A stretch of DNA of 64,000 nt from Parachaetomium inaequale (Eukaryota > Ascomycota > Sordariomycetes > Sordariales > Chaetomiaceae), in NCBI GenBank assembly GCA_033296685.1, contig MU854365.1, positions 62,001 to 126,000 of the forward strand, in the 5' to 3' direction. Below the pieces are notes generated by a model. It saw only the letters and a list, made by a program, of their open reading frames with translations. It was not told the DNA's origin and searched no databases. Shown here in pieces: positions 55,085 through 64,000 of this stretch. Within the stretch, counting starts at the first letter, position 1. The number at the start of each line of letters is the position of its first letter. A program made the position numbers and the translations under genes.

Positions 55085-56872
55085 ATGCTTCCCTTTCTGG
55101 AGGTCGAGCACCTCCCCGCCTCCTCGTCCTTCTACTCGGCCGTTATACAGCCCCTTGGTCTGCGCTACCTCTCTACCGAAGACGGCCATTTCCCCTCCAT
55201 CACGTACGGGAACTCTTCACGGACAGCCCCTATTTTCCAGATCCGGCAGGTCGTCTCGAGCAGAGATCGGCCCCTGAGGACTTCACGCATTGTGCTGAGT
55301 GCTCCTTCGGCGGCCGCGGCCGACTCCTCCTACGAGTTTGCCCTCCGGGCCAATCCCGACGCCCGGGGCGCCCACCCCCGCCACTTCGCCGAGGGCCACG
55401 TTGCTGGCGGTGGCGCGTCGGCGCAACGGACAGACACCAGCGGTGGCGGCACTCGCGTGCTTATAACCGACTTCGTCGGCAACATGATGGAAGTTGTCTA
55501 TCAACCGCCTCCAGATTACCCCTCACACTACAGCGGCTCGACCGTCCGCTATACCAGGTCGACCAGAGAAGAAGCAAGCCGCATCCTGGGCTGGAACTAC
55601 GACGTTGCGAGCTCGTCTCCCGCGTCCGCTGCCGGACCCAGTTCGGCGTCCAGTGCGTCGGTCCGCACGGCCTCCCGCCGGTCTTACGCCCAGTACCCCG
55701 AGGACGACGACGACGACCAGCCGCATCCCGGAATCAGGCGGAGCGTCACGGCTGGATCCTCCGTCTACGAGCCAGCCACGTCTGCGCGAGAGAACTCCAA
55801 CGGCCTGAGCGCCGGCGCCGTCGTCGGGACCCTCCTTGGTGTTGCTGCCGGCGCCGCTCTGGGCGGTGCATTCACCTACAACGCGGTCAGGGGCGGCGAT
55901 AAGACGCGCAATTCCCGGCAGGACTACGACATGCCGTCCTTCTCACGCCGGTCTACCTTTCCGGAAAAGTACGATGGGTATTCGGACCGCAAGCCCCGCT
56001 ACGTCGAGGTGGAGCGCGCTGCCGACAAGGTTCGCTACCAGGGCGACTACCCTCCGGCCTCGGACTACCGCCGTCCTCCGCCCGAGTACATCGCCCGGTA
56101 CAGCCAGGCCGACGCGCCACGGAGCAGGGAGGTAGAGGACGTCTATGAGGACTCACGGGGTCGTCACCCGTCGTCCCGGTCGCGGGCCTCTTCCACGCGG
56201 CCTCGCAGCGAGTCGGCGAGTTACAGAGACCCCTACGCCGGGGGCGACGCGGAGCAGCGCAGCTATGCGAGCTCGCGGAGCTCAAGGCACCACCCCCCAA
56301 TCGTGCAGCGCAGCTACACGTACGACATCCCCGACCGGGAGAGCTACGTCTCGGCCAGGAGCCAGCGGTCCAACAGCACGGTCCGCGCTCCTCCTCCGGA
56401 CCCCTACAGCGCGCCCCCGGCACATGTGAGCTCGCACTCGAGGTCCGGCAGCCGCGTGACGACGACGACGTACAAGGTCGGCGGGGCGCCACGGAGCTAC
56501 AGCCGCGAAGGGAGCTACGTCTCGGCCCGTCACGTCCCTCTCCCCGACAGCCGGGCGCCCACCTACATCTCGGCGCGCGACATCCCGCTTCCCGATAGTC
56601 GGGCGCCCACGTACATCTCGCCCCGCGACATCCCGCTTCCCGACAGCAGAGCGCCAACCTACATCTCGGCGCGCGACGTCCCCGTTCCGGCGAGCCGGCC
56701 GGGCACGTACGTTTCGGCCCGCCATATCCCTCTGCCGGGCAGCCACGTGGGCAGCAGCCGTGCTAAATGGGACGATCATGATGACGACGACGACGACGAC
56801 GCGGACAGCATTGCGCCGAGCGACAGTATCAGTTGTGTGGGAAGCCGGAGGAGTGGGCGGTCCCACTATTGA
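55085..56872 (+). CDS. VOC (glyoxalase-fold) domain protein with glycine-zipper and repeat tail
   Basis: Single exon, 595 aa. Residues 1-145 look like one VOC/glyoxalase module: LEVEHLPASSSFYSAVIQPLGLRYL at the start and TRVLITDFVGNMMEVVY at the end, the usual betaalphabetabetabeta bounds. A Ser/Ala linker and acidic EDDDDD follow, then a small-residue hydrophobic segment at about 240-266 (GAVVGTLLGVAAGAALGG) like a glycine zipper. A long Arg/Ser/Tyr/Pro-rich disordered region then leads to five tandem 16-residue units (about 478-557; consensus YISARDIPLPDSRAPT) and an acidic end (DDHDDDDDDDADS). Metal ligands of true glyoxalases are not evident, so catalysis is uncertain. The start at 55085 is the first Met of the VOC fold; the frame is open upstream to 54920. 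Confidence 0.82.
   Translation: MLPFLEVEHLPASSSFYSAVIQPLGLRYLSTEDGHFPSITYGNSSRTAPIFQIRQVVSSRDRPLRTSRIVLSAPSAAAADSSYEFALRANPDARGAHPRHFAEGHVAGGGASAQRTDTSGGGTRVLITDFVGNMMEVVYQPPPDYPSHYSGSTVRYTRSTREEASRILGWNYDVASSSPASAAGPSSASSASVRTASRRSYAQYPEDDDDDQPHPGIRRSVTAGSSVYEPATSARENSNGLSAGAVVGTLLGVAAGAALGGAFTYNAVRGGDKTRNSRQDYDMPSFSRRSTFPEKYDGYSDRKPRYVEVERAADKVRYQGDYPPASDYRRPPPEYIARYSQADAPRSREVEDVYEDSRGRHPSSRSRASSTRPRSESASYRDPYAGGDAEQRSYASSRSSRHHPPIVQRSYTYDIPDRESYVSARSQRSNSTVRAPPPDPYSAPPAHVSSHSRSGSRVTTTTYKVGGAPRSYSREGSYVSARHVPLPDSRAPTYISARDIPLPDSRAPTYISPRDIPLPDSRAPTYISARDVPVPASRPGTYVSARHIPLPGSHVGSSRAKWDDHDDDDDDDADSIAPSDSISCVGSRRSGRSHY
56516..56755 (+). repeat. 48-bp tandem coding repeat, five units
   Basis: Five head-to-tail 48-bp units encode 16-residue repeats. 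Units 1-3 are near identical at the protein level; units 4 and 5 are more diverged. Confidence 0.92.
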
Positions 56873-58217
56873 GCGTCGAAGTACCAGGATGGGGGTGCTG
56901 CTGTTTTGCTCTTTTTGTCTTGGGAACTTCCTCGTTCGAATCATGGTCAACAGGAAGGCGGTCTCGAGGGTACGACTTTCCTTGACATCTACTCGGATAC
57001 AGGCACGGTTGACTAGGCGTCGAGTCACTCGGCGACGAGAGAGATTTGGGTATGACAGAGCGATCTGTGGTTACTTGGGGGTGGTTTTTTTGGTTCCGCA
57101 CGATTATCTGGCTTCATCTTGGTTGATACCTAATAGTCATAAAATCTCAGGTTGGTTTCTTTTTTTTTTTGGGGCTCAAGCATGTGGTTGTCGGATATCT
57201 CAAGGTACATCCTATGCATGCCAGTTGGTGTTGATGAAGTGACGAAAATAAATGACCAGGGTGGGTTCAGATCGAGGCTGGGGCCCGTCATGGCCCGAAC
57301 CATGAATTGGTTCAGTATATATTTCTGAAAATGACATGTTTGTATTTTGGTCACGGAAGCTGAGGTATACGACGTTGTCGGGCGAGGCTGTCTCTGGCCG
57401 TCATCTCTTCCAAGGGTCGGGTTGACCAAAACCCCACGTTTCGAGGGGCTGCAACATCCGCATGCTTACCAAGTACCCCAGAATCTGTGCATGCCCACCA
57501 TGGTTAGTATCCCGCCGTGTAGGATTGTGAAGGTGACTGCCCGCTTTCCACCGAGTGGGGGATGGTTGACAAACCGTGGAGGAGCGAGAAATCCACTGGC
57601 AGCACGAGCCCAAAGCTTCACCTGATCCCGGAATGCTTGGAGATGCTTGGCATGTCAGTGGGACGCTCTTCATCACGAATCATCCCCTCAAACCATAACT
57701 TGATGAAGGTAAGTTTTGCGTTGTGCATCTCATATGTTGCATGTTTCCTGTAGTATGGCATGCTGTGGTAAGAGAGCCGTCCTTTTGTAATCGGAGAGTC
57801 CATTACCGGCAGGCTGCCGTCCCCATATTTTGTCCACCGGCAATCCCCTTCTCCTCCGATAGTCGGACTGCCCATCTCAGCATGTCTGGCTTGCATGGCT
57901 GTCGCTCCAACCCACTCACAACTCACCCACGCAACCCGGGTGTGACAGCGACCAGTGAAGAACGTGAGCGTGGGAGGCAGGACAGCGCGACATTCGGTGA
58001 CTCCCTACTAGCAACTCCCCGAAAAAGTCCCCCCTACCTAAGTACCGAGTTCAACCCCCCCAAGTAGCAGTGAGTCAACAACTACCTCCCCACTGAGCAT
58101 CAAACGCCCGCTCGTCCTAACACTGCGGGGTGCTACTCAGTAAAGCTCCAAAGGGCGCAAAAGGGGACAAACTAGGCGTGGGAATTCAGAGTCGAGTCGG
58201 GTTTATCGTTCTCGACA
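56873..58217. other. Intergenic region, cystathionine gamma-synthase promoter
   Basis: 1.35 kb between two plus-strand genes. No gene supported. I did not find a clear CYS3-type (ATGRYRYCAT) site by eye. Confidence 0.45.
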
Positions 58218-60191
58218 ATGCCCGATTTCGATCTCGGGGCGTCAATCCCCCCGCACACAGCCCACGTAAGAAGAAAGCCACTTCAAGCCCCCTTTCTCCC
58301 GAAATGAATGGCCCCAGCTGTACACCCGGGTTCATAGCTGACACCAGTTGCCCAGGCTGTGAGCGTCTCGCTGCCGACATGGAAATCCAACATTGGCTAT
58401 GAAGAGGGCGAGGACTGGGTGGTTGGCCGAATGGCAACTGGCTATCCTCGGTGCATATTCGCTTTCATATCATTCCCCTCGCGTTTCCGCTCGACTGACA
58501 CTCGTGCCAGCTTCTTCATCCACCGGAGCATCCAGGCCTTTGCCGCAGACATCGTGGCGAGGTTCGGCGCCAAGGACTCCAAGGCCTTCCTGTTTCCAAC
58601 TCGCCAGATCGCTACCCGCTGTGTATGCTTTGTCAACGCACACGCTCCGCCCGCAGTCGCGGCCTCGCTCGACACGGTCCACCTTGTCCTCGACACGACA
58701 CAATCGACCCCTGAGGCTCTGGCGTCCCTCTCCCCGGTGATTTCTGCCGTGCTGTGCTCGCAGGAGGCCTTCCCCTTCCTCAAGCAGTACTGGCAGCACA
58801 CGGGCGACGGCGTCTCCAGCCGCAGGGCCGAGTTCTGCCACACCCTCTTCAAGGATGGCCTGCTTCGCCTGGACGACGGAGCCACAACCCCAGCTCCCAC
58901 GAGCCCGAAGCCGTGTAGAGGCCCCAAGCGCTACCAGCGCCCGGCGTCAGTCGACACGACGAGAGTGACCCCCTCCCCGAAGCCCAGTCCGGACAGAGAC
59001 TCGGGGATTGGGCACGACATCCACGAGACATCACGGTTCCTGGAGGAGCGCTTCGGCAGGAATCTCGACGTCTCTTTCGTCCAACCCGCCAAGTCGGCCA
59101 TCAAGAGGAGGATCGCGGGTGCCCTCCGGAGCGACAGCGAGCTCACCACTGCTCCCCCGCCGGAGCACGAGATGGAGTCCAACTCGCGCGGTGTCGTCAA
59201 CCTCAAGGAGGACGATATATACCTGTTTCCCTGCGGCATGAGCGCCATCTTCAACTCGCACCGCGCCCTGCTCGGCGCCCGCGGCAGCATGAAGAGCGCC
59301 AACTTCGGCTTCCCCTACGTAGACACCTTCAAGATTCTCGAAAAGTTCGGCCCCGGCGCCGTCTTCTACGGCCACGGCTCAGAGTCCGACCTTGACGACC
59401 TCGAGAAGCGCCTGCAAGGCGGCGAGAGATTCCTGGCCCTCTTCTGCGAATTTCCCGGCAACCCGCTGCTGACGTGTCCCAACCTGACGCGCATCCGGCA
59501 GCTCGCCGACAAGTACGACTTTGCCGTCGTGGTGGACGAGACCATCGGCACCTTCGCCAACGTCAACGTGCTGCCCTTCGCCGACATCGTCGCGAGCAGC
59601 CTGACCAAGATCTTCTCGGGCGACTGCAACGTCATGGGCGGCAGCGCCATCTTCAACCCCAACGGCCGGTACTACGCAGCCCTGAAGGAGTGGGCGCGCA
59701 CCGAATACGAGGACACGTACTGGCCCGAGGACGTCATGTTCATGGAGCGCAACAGCCGCGACTTTGTCTCGCGCGTCGATAGGATCAACGCCAACGCCGA
59801 GGCCATCTGTGACGTGCTGAAGGACAGCCCGCTGGTCAAGAGCGTCTTCTACCCCAAGTGTAACGCGTCCAGGGCCAGCTATGAGGTGTGCAAGCTGCCG
59901 AGCGGGGGGTACGGCGGCCTGCTATCCGTCGTTTTCCTCCGGCACGAGCAGGCTGTGGCATTCTACGACGCCGTCGACACGGCCAAGGGGCCGAGTCTGG
60001 GCACCAACTTTACCCTCACCTCCCCCTACGTGCTGCTGGCACACTACCAGGAGCTTGACTGGGCCGAAGAGTTTGGCGTGGAGCGCGACTTGATCCGTAT
60101 CAGTGTTGGTTTGGAGGAGACTGAGCACATTGTGGACGTGTTCAAGGCAGCACTGAAGGCGGCTGGGGAAAGTACTGGAGCCCAGGAATAG
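58218..60191 (+). CDS. met-7: Cystathionine gamma-synthase (fungal MET-7/Str2 type)
   Basis: PLP enzyme that makes cystathionine from an activated homoserine and cysteine, in the route from cysteine to methionine. Three exons, 58218-58265, 58356-58450 and 58511-60191, give 607 aa. The 16-codon first exon (ASIPPHTAH) joins AVSVSLPTWKSNIGYEEGEDWV, the hallmark N-terminus of this fungal type, and exon 2 joins GYPRFFIHRSIQAFA. The PLP fold has YLFPCGMSAIFNSHR, FGFPYVDTFKILEKFGPGAVFYG, VVVDETIGTF with the cofactor-contact Asp, and the Schiff-base Lys in SSLTKIFSGDCNVMGGS. The C-terminus DLIRISVGLEETEHIVDVF is standard. The extended, poorly ordered segment before NLKEDDIY is usual for fungal Str2 proteins. 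The 60-nt second intron is in frame and stop-free. Confidence 0.94.
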
Positions 60192-60346
60192 CGGTCGCTG
60201 CAAGGACAATTAAGGATTAAATTACTCATCGTTGCTGCCTGTGTGTGGTATCATGTTCGTGCCCCTGTAACGCCAGTGCGCAAATCAACGCTGAAGAAAG
60301 TCGCTCGCCACGCTCCGCCCGGCCTCGTCGCTGCCACGAAGCTTAC

Positions 60347-61855
60347 TTACATCACGATACAATGAGGGTCCTCGCCCACGTAGACATCTCCCAGCAACTC
60401 CTTGCGCCGTTCACGCTCGTTGTACACCTGCTTCTCCCTGGTCTCCTTGGGGAACCAGCGCTCGAGGTACCGCACAAGCTTCTCGTCAATGTGGGCTAGC
60501 GGAGGAAATCAGCTGACGCCAGCGATAGGTTGGAGCAATGGCACGTACTCTCGTTCGCGTTTTGAACCACGTCGGCTCGGCAGAGCGGACAGTACCGCTT
60601 GTTCTGGTTCTGCATCTTGATCATGCAGCGGATACAGAACAGGTGCTCGCAGTCCAGTCGCACAGGCAGCCAGCAGAGGGAGAAGCCTAGGAAAACATCG
60701 TCAGTCGTGATCCTGATTGTAAAACGCGGTGCGAGTATTCATGTCACTCAGAAACCAAGTGTCTTGGGAGGACAGTACTCACATATTGAGCAAGTGTAGT
60801 CTACGACTTGTGGAACCAGGTTGACCACTTCGCGAGCCAGTTGCGCGCAGATGTCCCTCGAGATTGTCTCGGATATGAAGTGGGCAGAGTACATGACCTT
60901 TGGGAAGGTCCCCTTCACTCCCAGCGAGGTCCGCTTGTCGAATTCTAGGTGGCGGGTCAGTAACGAACGGCACACAACGAGGTTTGTCGGGAACTTTCTA
61001 CCCACTCTTGATAATCTTTGTGACTGCCGTCTGGTTCAGCTCCTGAAACTGCAGGTTCTGCAGCAGCGTCGCGTTCAAGGACAGGAATTGGGTATACGCC
61101 GTGGCGCTCGACTCGAGTTTGAACTTCTGCAGCAGCTGCCGTTTGTTGACCTCGTCCTGGAACCATACAAGCTGCTTTTGCGCCTTCTCGCTCTTGCGCA
61201 ACCCACCCGCTGCTTCATTCGTCGAGAAGAAGACTTGGGCAGCCAGATAGAGCTCGAAGATTTCGCGCCAGCGGTAGAGGTCCGACTTGGAGAGCTTCAT
61301 GAGGCCCCTGCGCGGCTTGGCTACTTGGGCAATCTCGCTCCCAAGCGCGTTGATCTTGCCGTTCATCGATTGCCTCTCTTCGTCCTGAAGTGTGTCGAGC
61401 TGCGTGACATCGGTTTGTAGGAGGCCGAAGAACCGGGCATCCGAACTCAGGGGGATCTTAACCCACTCGTCGTCGTCGTCGTCGTCGTCGGCAGGCTCCT
61501 CATGGTCCTGGCCGGGTTCGGATTCGGGTGGGTGAGTAGCGTCGGTAGCATCGGGTGTTGAGCAGGCCACCTCACTCAGAGACCTGGGTTCCGCCCCATG
61601 CTCCGACGATAGGCGAGGGCGCACAACCAGCCTTGGCCGTAGCAGATGAGAGGCGTCGGTCTCGAGTCGGTATTCGGCATTGTGGTCGGCCAGGAGCTGG
61701 TGGAGCGTGTCGGGGTCGTAGCCTTTTTTGATGAGCTCTTCCCGGACCTTCCCCAATATCTTCTTGAGCTGGCGGTAGGGGATGGCCCTCTCCACCCAGT
61801 GCTGCGGGTAGCGGTCGGCGGCCAGGGCCTCCTGGAATGCATGGCCGAACTTCAT
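60347..61855 (-). CDS. SPX-RING E3 ubiquitin ligase (RING-14 type)
   Basis: Four exons, 61855-61006, 60944-60783, 60686-60549 and 60495-60347, give 432 aa. The N-terminal SPX domain starts MKFGHAFQEAL and holds the inositol-pyrophosphate pocket residues in YRQLKKIL (Tyr 27, Lys 31, Lys 32). An acidic insert with seven Asp follows, then the SPX helices (RRGLMKLSKSDLYRWREIFELYL, FLSLNATLLQNLQFQELNQTAVTKIIKKFDKRT). The C-terminus is a C3HC4 RING: CSIC, then CEHLFCIRC, then CPLCRADVV. It ends KETREKQVYNERERRKELLGD. Plant NLA and fission-yeast Pqr1 share this layout and limit phosphate uptake, so a role in phosphate homeostasis is a fair inference. The gene diverges from JJJ1. Confidence 0.92.
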
Positions 61856-62752
61856 GGTAACAGCAACGGGAACACAAACGACGAGACTGGTTCAAGTCCC
61901 GGTAGGCGCCTGCGCATGGCGGGAAGCGAGTCCATGTACCACCAGGTTGGGACGAGGTAAAAAGCCTGCTGGGTGGTATGGTTTTGGGCAGATGCAGCAC
62001 GAAGAACCCGAGTCGGCGAAAAAATGGCTCAGAGAAGGAGCAGGGAGGGAAGTTGGTCAGTGAAGCAACTGGTGCTGTCTTCGCGCAGAACCCGCGCTAA
62101 TATAAGGGCGTGGTCAGAGGCTTCTGTTACCTAACGGATACTGGAGCTAGTGCCTTTCTTTGCCTCTGCCCTTGCCTCTGCTCGCCTGGCTTAACAGTTA
62201 GGAACGCGGCTCCGCAACCGGTTTTGTACAGGTCTAGACCGTTGTCTCCCAGGTACGTAGCCCAGGTAACCGGTTCAGGGCTCGAGAAACAGGCCCTGCT
62301 GAGCAAAACCCAGAGGACTTCTGTCGCGTGATCCATTACTCGGTTGGTCATGCTGCAGGTTCGGTTTCCAAGGCTGCCACCTCATTCGTTGCCAGGCACT
62401 GCAGGTGTGGTGGCGAACGGCCTCACCACGCGGCGCCGGTAATGTACCGTACATGTATGAGTCATGTAATGTACGGTATGATTATTGTGAAATACCTTCT
62501 CCTTGGATCCCTTGCTCGTAAGGAACCTTAATGAAGAAGAACCATCTCGCTTGGGCTGCCCCGCCCCCGCCCCCACTTTGAATTTCGCTGGTGAACCCCA
62601 CAGTGAAGCTGTGGGCGCGCACACTGTCTGCCCCGAGATCCTGCCCGGCCATATGTTAGGAAATTCCTCTTGCCGAGCAGCCCCATACGGAAATGCGAAG
62701 CCGGCTACCATAGCCCTCCAACCTCTACCACGCCGACTGACGCCCAGAAGAG
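61856..62752. promoter_or_regulatory. Divergent promoter region, SPX-RING / JJJ1
   Basis: 897 bp between diverging start codons. It contains a 10-bp inverted repeat at 62445-62478. No CACGTG-type phosphate element was seen. Confidence 0.5.
62445..62478. repeat. Inverted repeat, 10-bp arms, 14-nt spacer
   Basis: TACCGTACAT at 62445-62454 is the exact reverse complement of ATGTACGGTA at 62469-62478. It could form a hairpin or be a dimer-binding site. Confidence 0.85.
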
Positions 62753-64000
62753 ATGGGGGCCGAGCAATCAGCCCCTCGGGGCGGCGGTAACCAGGCCGCG
62801 GTTGAGCGCAAGACGTGTTATTACGAGCTGCTTGGGGTAGACCGGGAGGCGTCCGATGAGGAGTGAGTTGTGTTTCCGGATGGGCACGTATGGGGGGCAT
62901 CCAAATGCTGACTATAGCCGGTTGCTAGGATCCGCCGGGCGTACAAGAAGAAGGCCCTAGAGCTGCATCCAGACCGCAACTTCAACGACACCGAGAACGC
63001 AACTAAACGATTCGCCGAAGTACAAACCGCGTATGAGATTCTATCCGACGCCCAGGAGCGTGCCTGGTATGACTCCCACCGCGAAGCGATCCTCAGCGGC
63101 GAGGACGATGTTGCCGGAACCGCGCCCACAGACCCGTCTGGGAGCGGCCACACCTCGGCGAATGCCATTTTCGCCCTGATGAGCAGATTCAACTCGAGTG
63201 TGCCGATGGACGACAGCTCGAAAGGCTTCTTTGGAATCCTCAACGAATTTTTCGACCAGCTGGCTGCCGAGGAGGCCGCTGCGTGTGCTTGGGCTGGTAC
63301 TGCGTCGACCGAGTACCCGCCGTTTGGCAAAGCCAAGGACGACTACAATGCGGTAGCAAGGCGCTTCTATAACGTGTGGTCGGGCTTCTCAACCAAGAAG
63401 TCGTTCAGCTGGAGGGACAAGTACCGCCTTCAGGAGGCCCCTGACCGTCGGATCCGCCGCCTGATGGAAAAGGAGAACAAAAAGTTCCGCGACGAGGGTA
63501 TTCGGGAGTTCAATGATGCCGTCCTGTCCCTCGTTGCCTTCGTCAAAAAGCGGGATCCGCGCTATGTGCCCAATACGCAGTCCGAGGCCGAAAGACAGCA
63601 AGTCCTGCGGAACTCGGCCGCTGCTCAAGCAGCACGGTCACGGGCCGCGAACCAGGAGAAGCTCGCCGAGTATGTCGTGCCAGACTGGGCACAGTCCCGG
63701 GATGGTGAAGAGGACAACGGCGAGTTCTCCGTGTCGGAGGAAGAGGAAGTGGTCGAGGAGATTGAATGTGTTGTGTGCAACAAGACCTTCAAGAGCGAGA
63801 ACCAGTTCGAAGCGCACGAGAAGAGCAAGAAACACGTCAAGGCAGTGCAGAAACTACAGTGGAAAATGAGAAAAGAGAACGCCAATCTTGATCTTGAAGG
63901 ACAGGAACCCAATCCCTCGCCGTCACCGGATGCCGGTCAGGCGGTTGAACATGAGGAGGATGATGCCCTGGAGGGCGCCGGTGCTGCCTCCCAAACGGAA
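62753..64000 (+). CDS. jjj1: J-protein JJJ1 (DNAJC21), 3' end beyond window
   Basis: Cytosolic 60S-maturation co-chaperone; yeast Jjj1 with Rei1 stimulates Ssa Hsp70 to release Arx1 from pre-60S subunits. Exons 62753-62862 and 62929 to the window end give 394 residues and the frame is still open. The J-domain is at about 22-90: YYELLGVDREASDEEIRRAYKKKALELHPDRN with HPD intact. The Jjj1-specific region follows (GFFGILNEFFDQLAAEE, FYNVWSGFSTKKSFSWRDKYRL, RRIRRLMEKENKKFRDEG, VAFVKKRDPR), then an acidic stretch and the first C2H2 finger (CVVCNKTFKSENQFEAHEKSKKH). Yeast Jjj1 is 590 aa with a second finger, so about 150-200 residues are probably missing here. The 66-nt intron has a GTGAGT donor. 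Confidence 0.94.

Noticed and set aside
56925..56950. tRNA B-box-like GTTCGAATC
   Set aside because: No matching A-box, acceptor stem or cloverleaf in the flanking 80 bases.
56282..57028. 248-codon minus-strand open frame with an Arg/Asp/Val repeat
   Set aside because: It is the antisense reading of the 48-bp coding repeats of the VOC-domain gene.

Overview
The window is nuclear DNA of a filamentous ascomycete, most likely Sordariomycetes and probably order Sordariales. The evidence is GC-rich coding sequence, many short introns of about 45 to 100 nt with GTRNGT-type donors, and a housekeeping gene set resembling that of Neurospora and Chaetomium-type fungi (Fus3/MAK-2-type MAP kinase, fungal Atg9, SPX-RING protein, MET-7-type cystathionine gamma-synthase). 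I found 24 protein genes on both strands. I found no rRNA, no convincing tRNA, no transposon and no CRISPR array. Splice models were built by eye; apart from the gap-containing gene below, every finished model sums to a multiple of three.

Layout: 0-9 kb holds a pheromone/invasion-type MAP kinase, a 3.3 kb gene-free leader region, COPII SEC24 and a small one-pass membrane protein. 9-21 kb holds a Zn2Cys6 regulator interrupted by a 10-N assembly gap, an 11-exon exportin-5/Msn5 karyopherin, the diphthamide enzyme DPH7 and a BLES03/DUF1917 protein. 21-32 kb holds the NatC catalytic subunit NAA30, PDAT (Lro1), an Ldb17/SPIN90 actin regulator, mitochondrial uS17m and a Sap1/Yta6-type AAA ATPase whose last intron is GC-AG. 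32-48 kb holds COG6 and ATG9 head to head, mitoferrin, an ER DNAJC3/p58IPK co-chaperone, GAR1 and SLM1. 48-64 kb holds a secreted protein with Asn/Gly repeats, the ribosome-biogenesis methyltransferase EMG1, a VOC-fold protein with a glycine-zipper and repeat tail, cystathionine gamma-synthase, an SPX-RING ubiquitin ligase and the 5' part of JJJ1, cut by the window end.

The genes do not form a biosynthetic cluster or obvious island; this is ordinary core-genome sequence. Three themes recur. Membrane traffic is represented by SEC24, COG6, ATG9, SLM1 and Ldb17. Ribosome and translation work is represented by GAR1, EMG1, JJJ1, DPH7 and uS17m. Lipid, metal and sulfur metabolism is represented by PDAT, mitoferrin and cystathionine gamma-synthase.

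The points most worth a second look are: two ATCWGATAA iron-GATA sites upstream of mitoferrin; the VOC-glycine-zipper-repeat fusion protein; a possible upstream in-frame exon of EMG1; a DNAJC3 intron whose retention would insert a hydrophobic segment in frame; the COG6/ATG9 shared promoter; and the GC-AG intron in the AAA ATPase gene.
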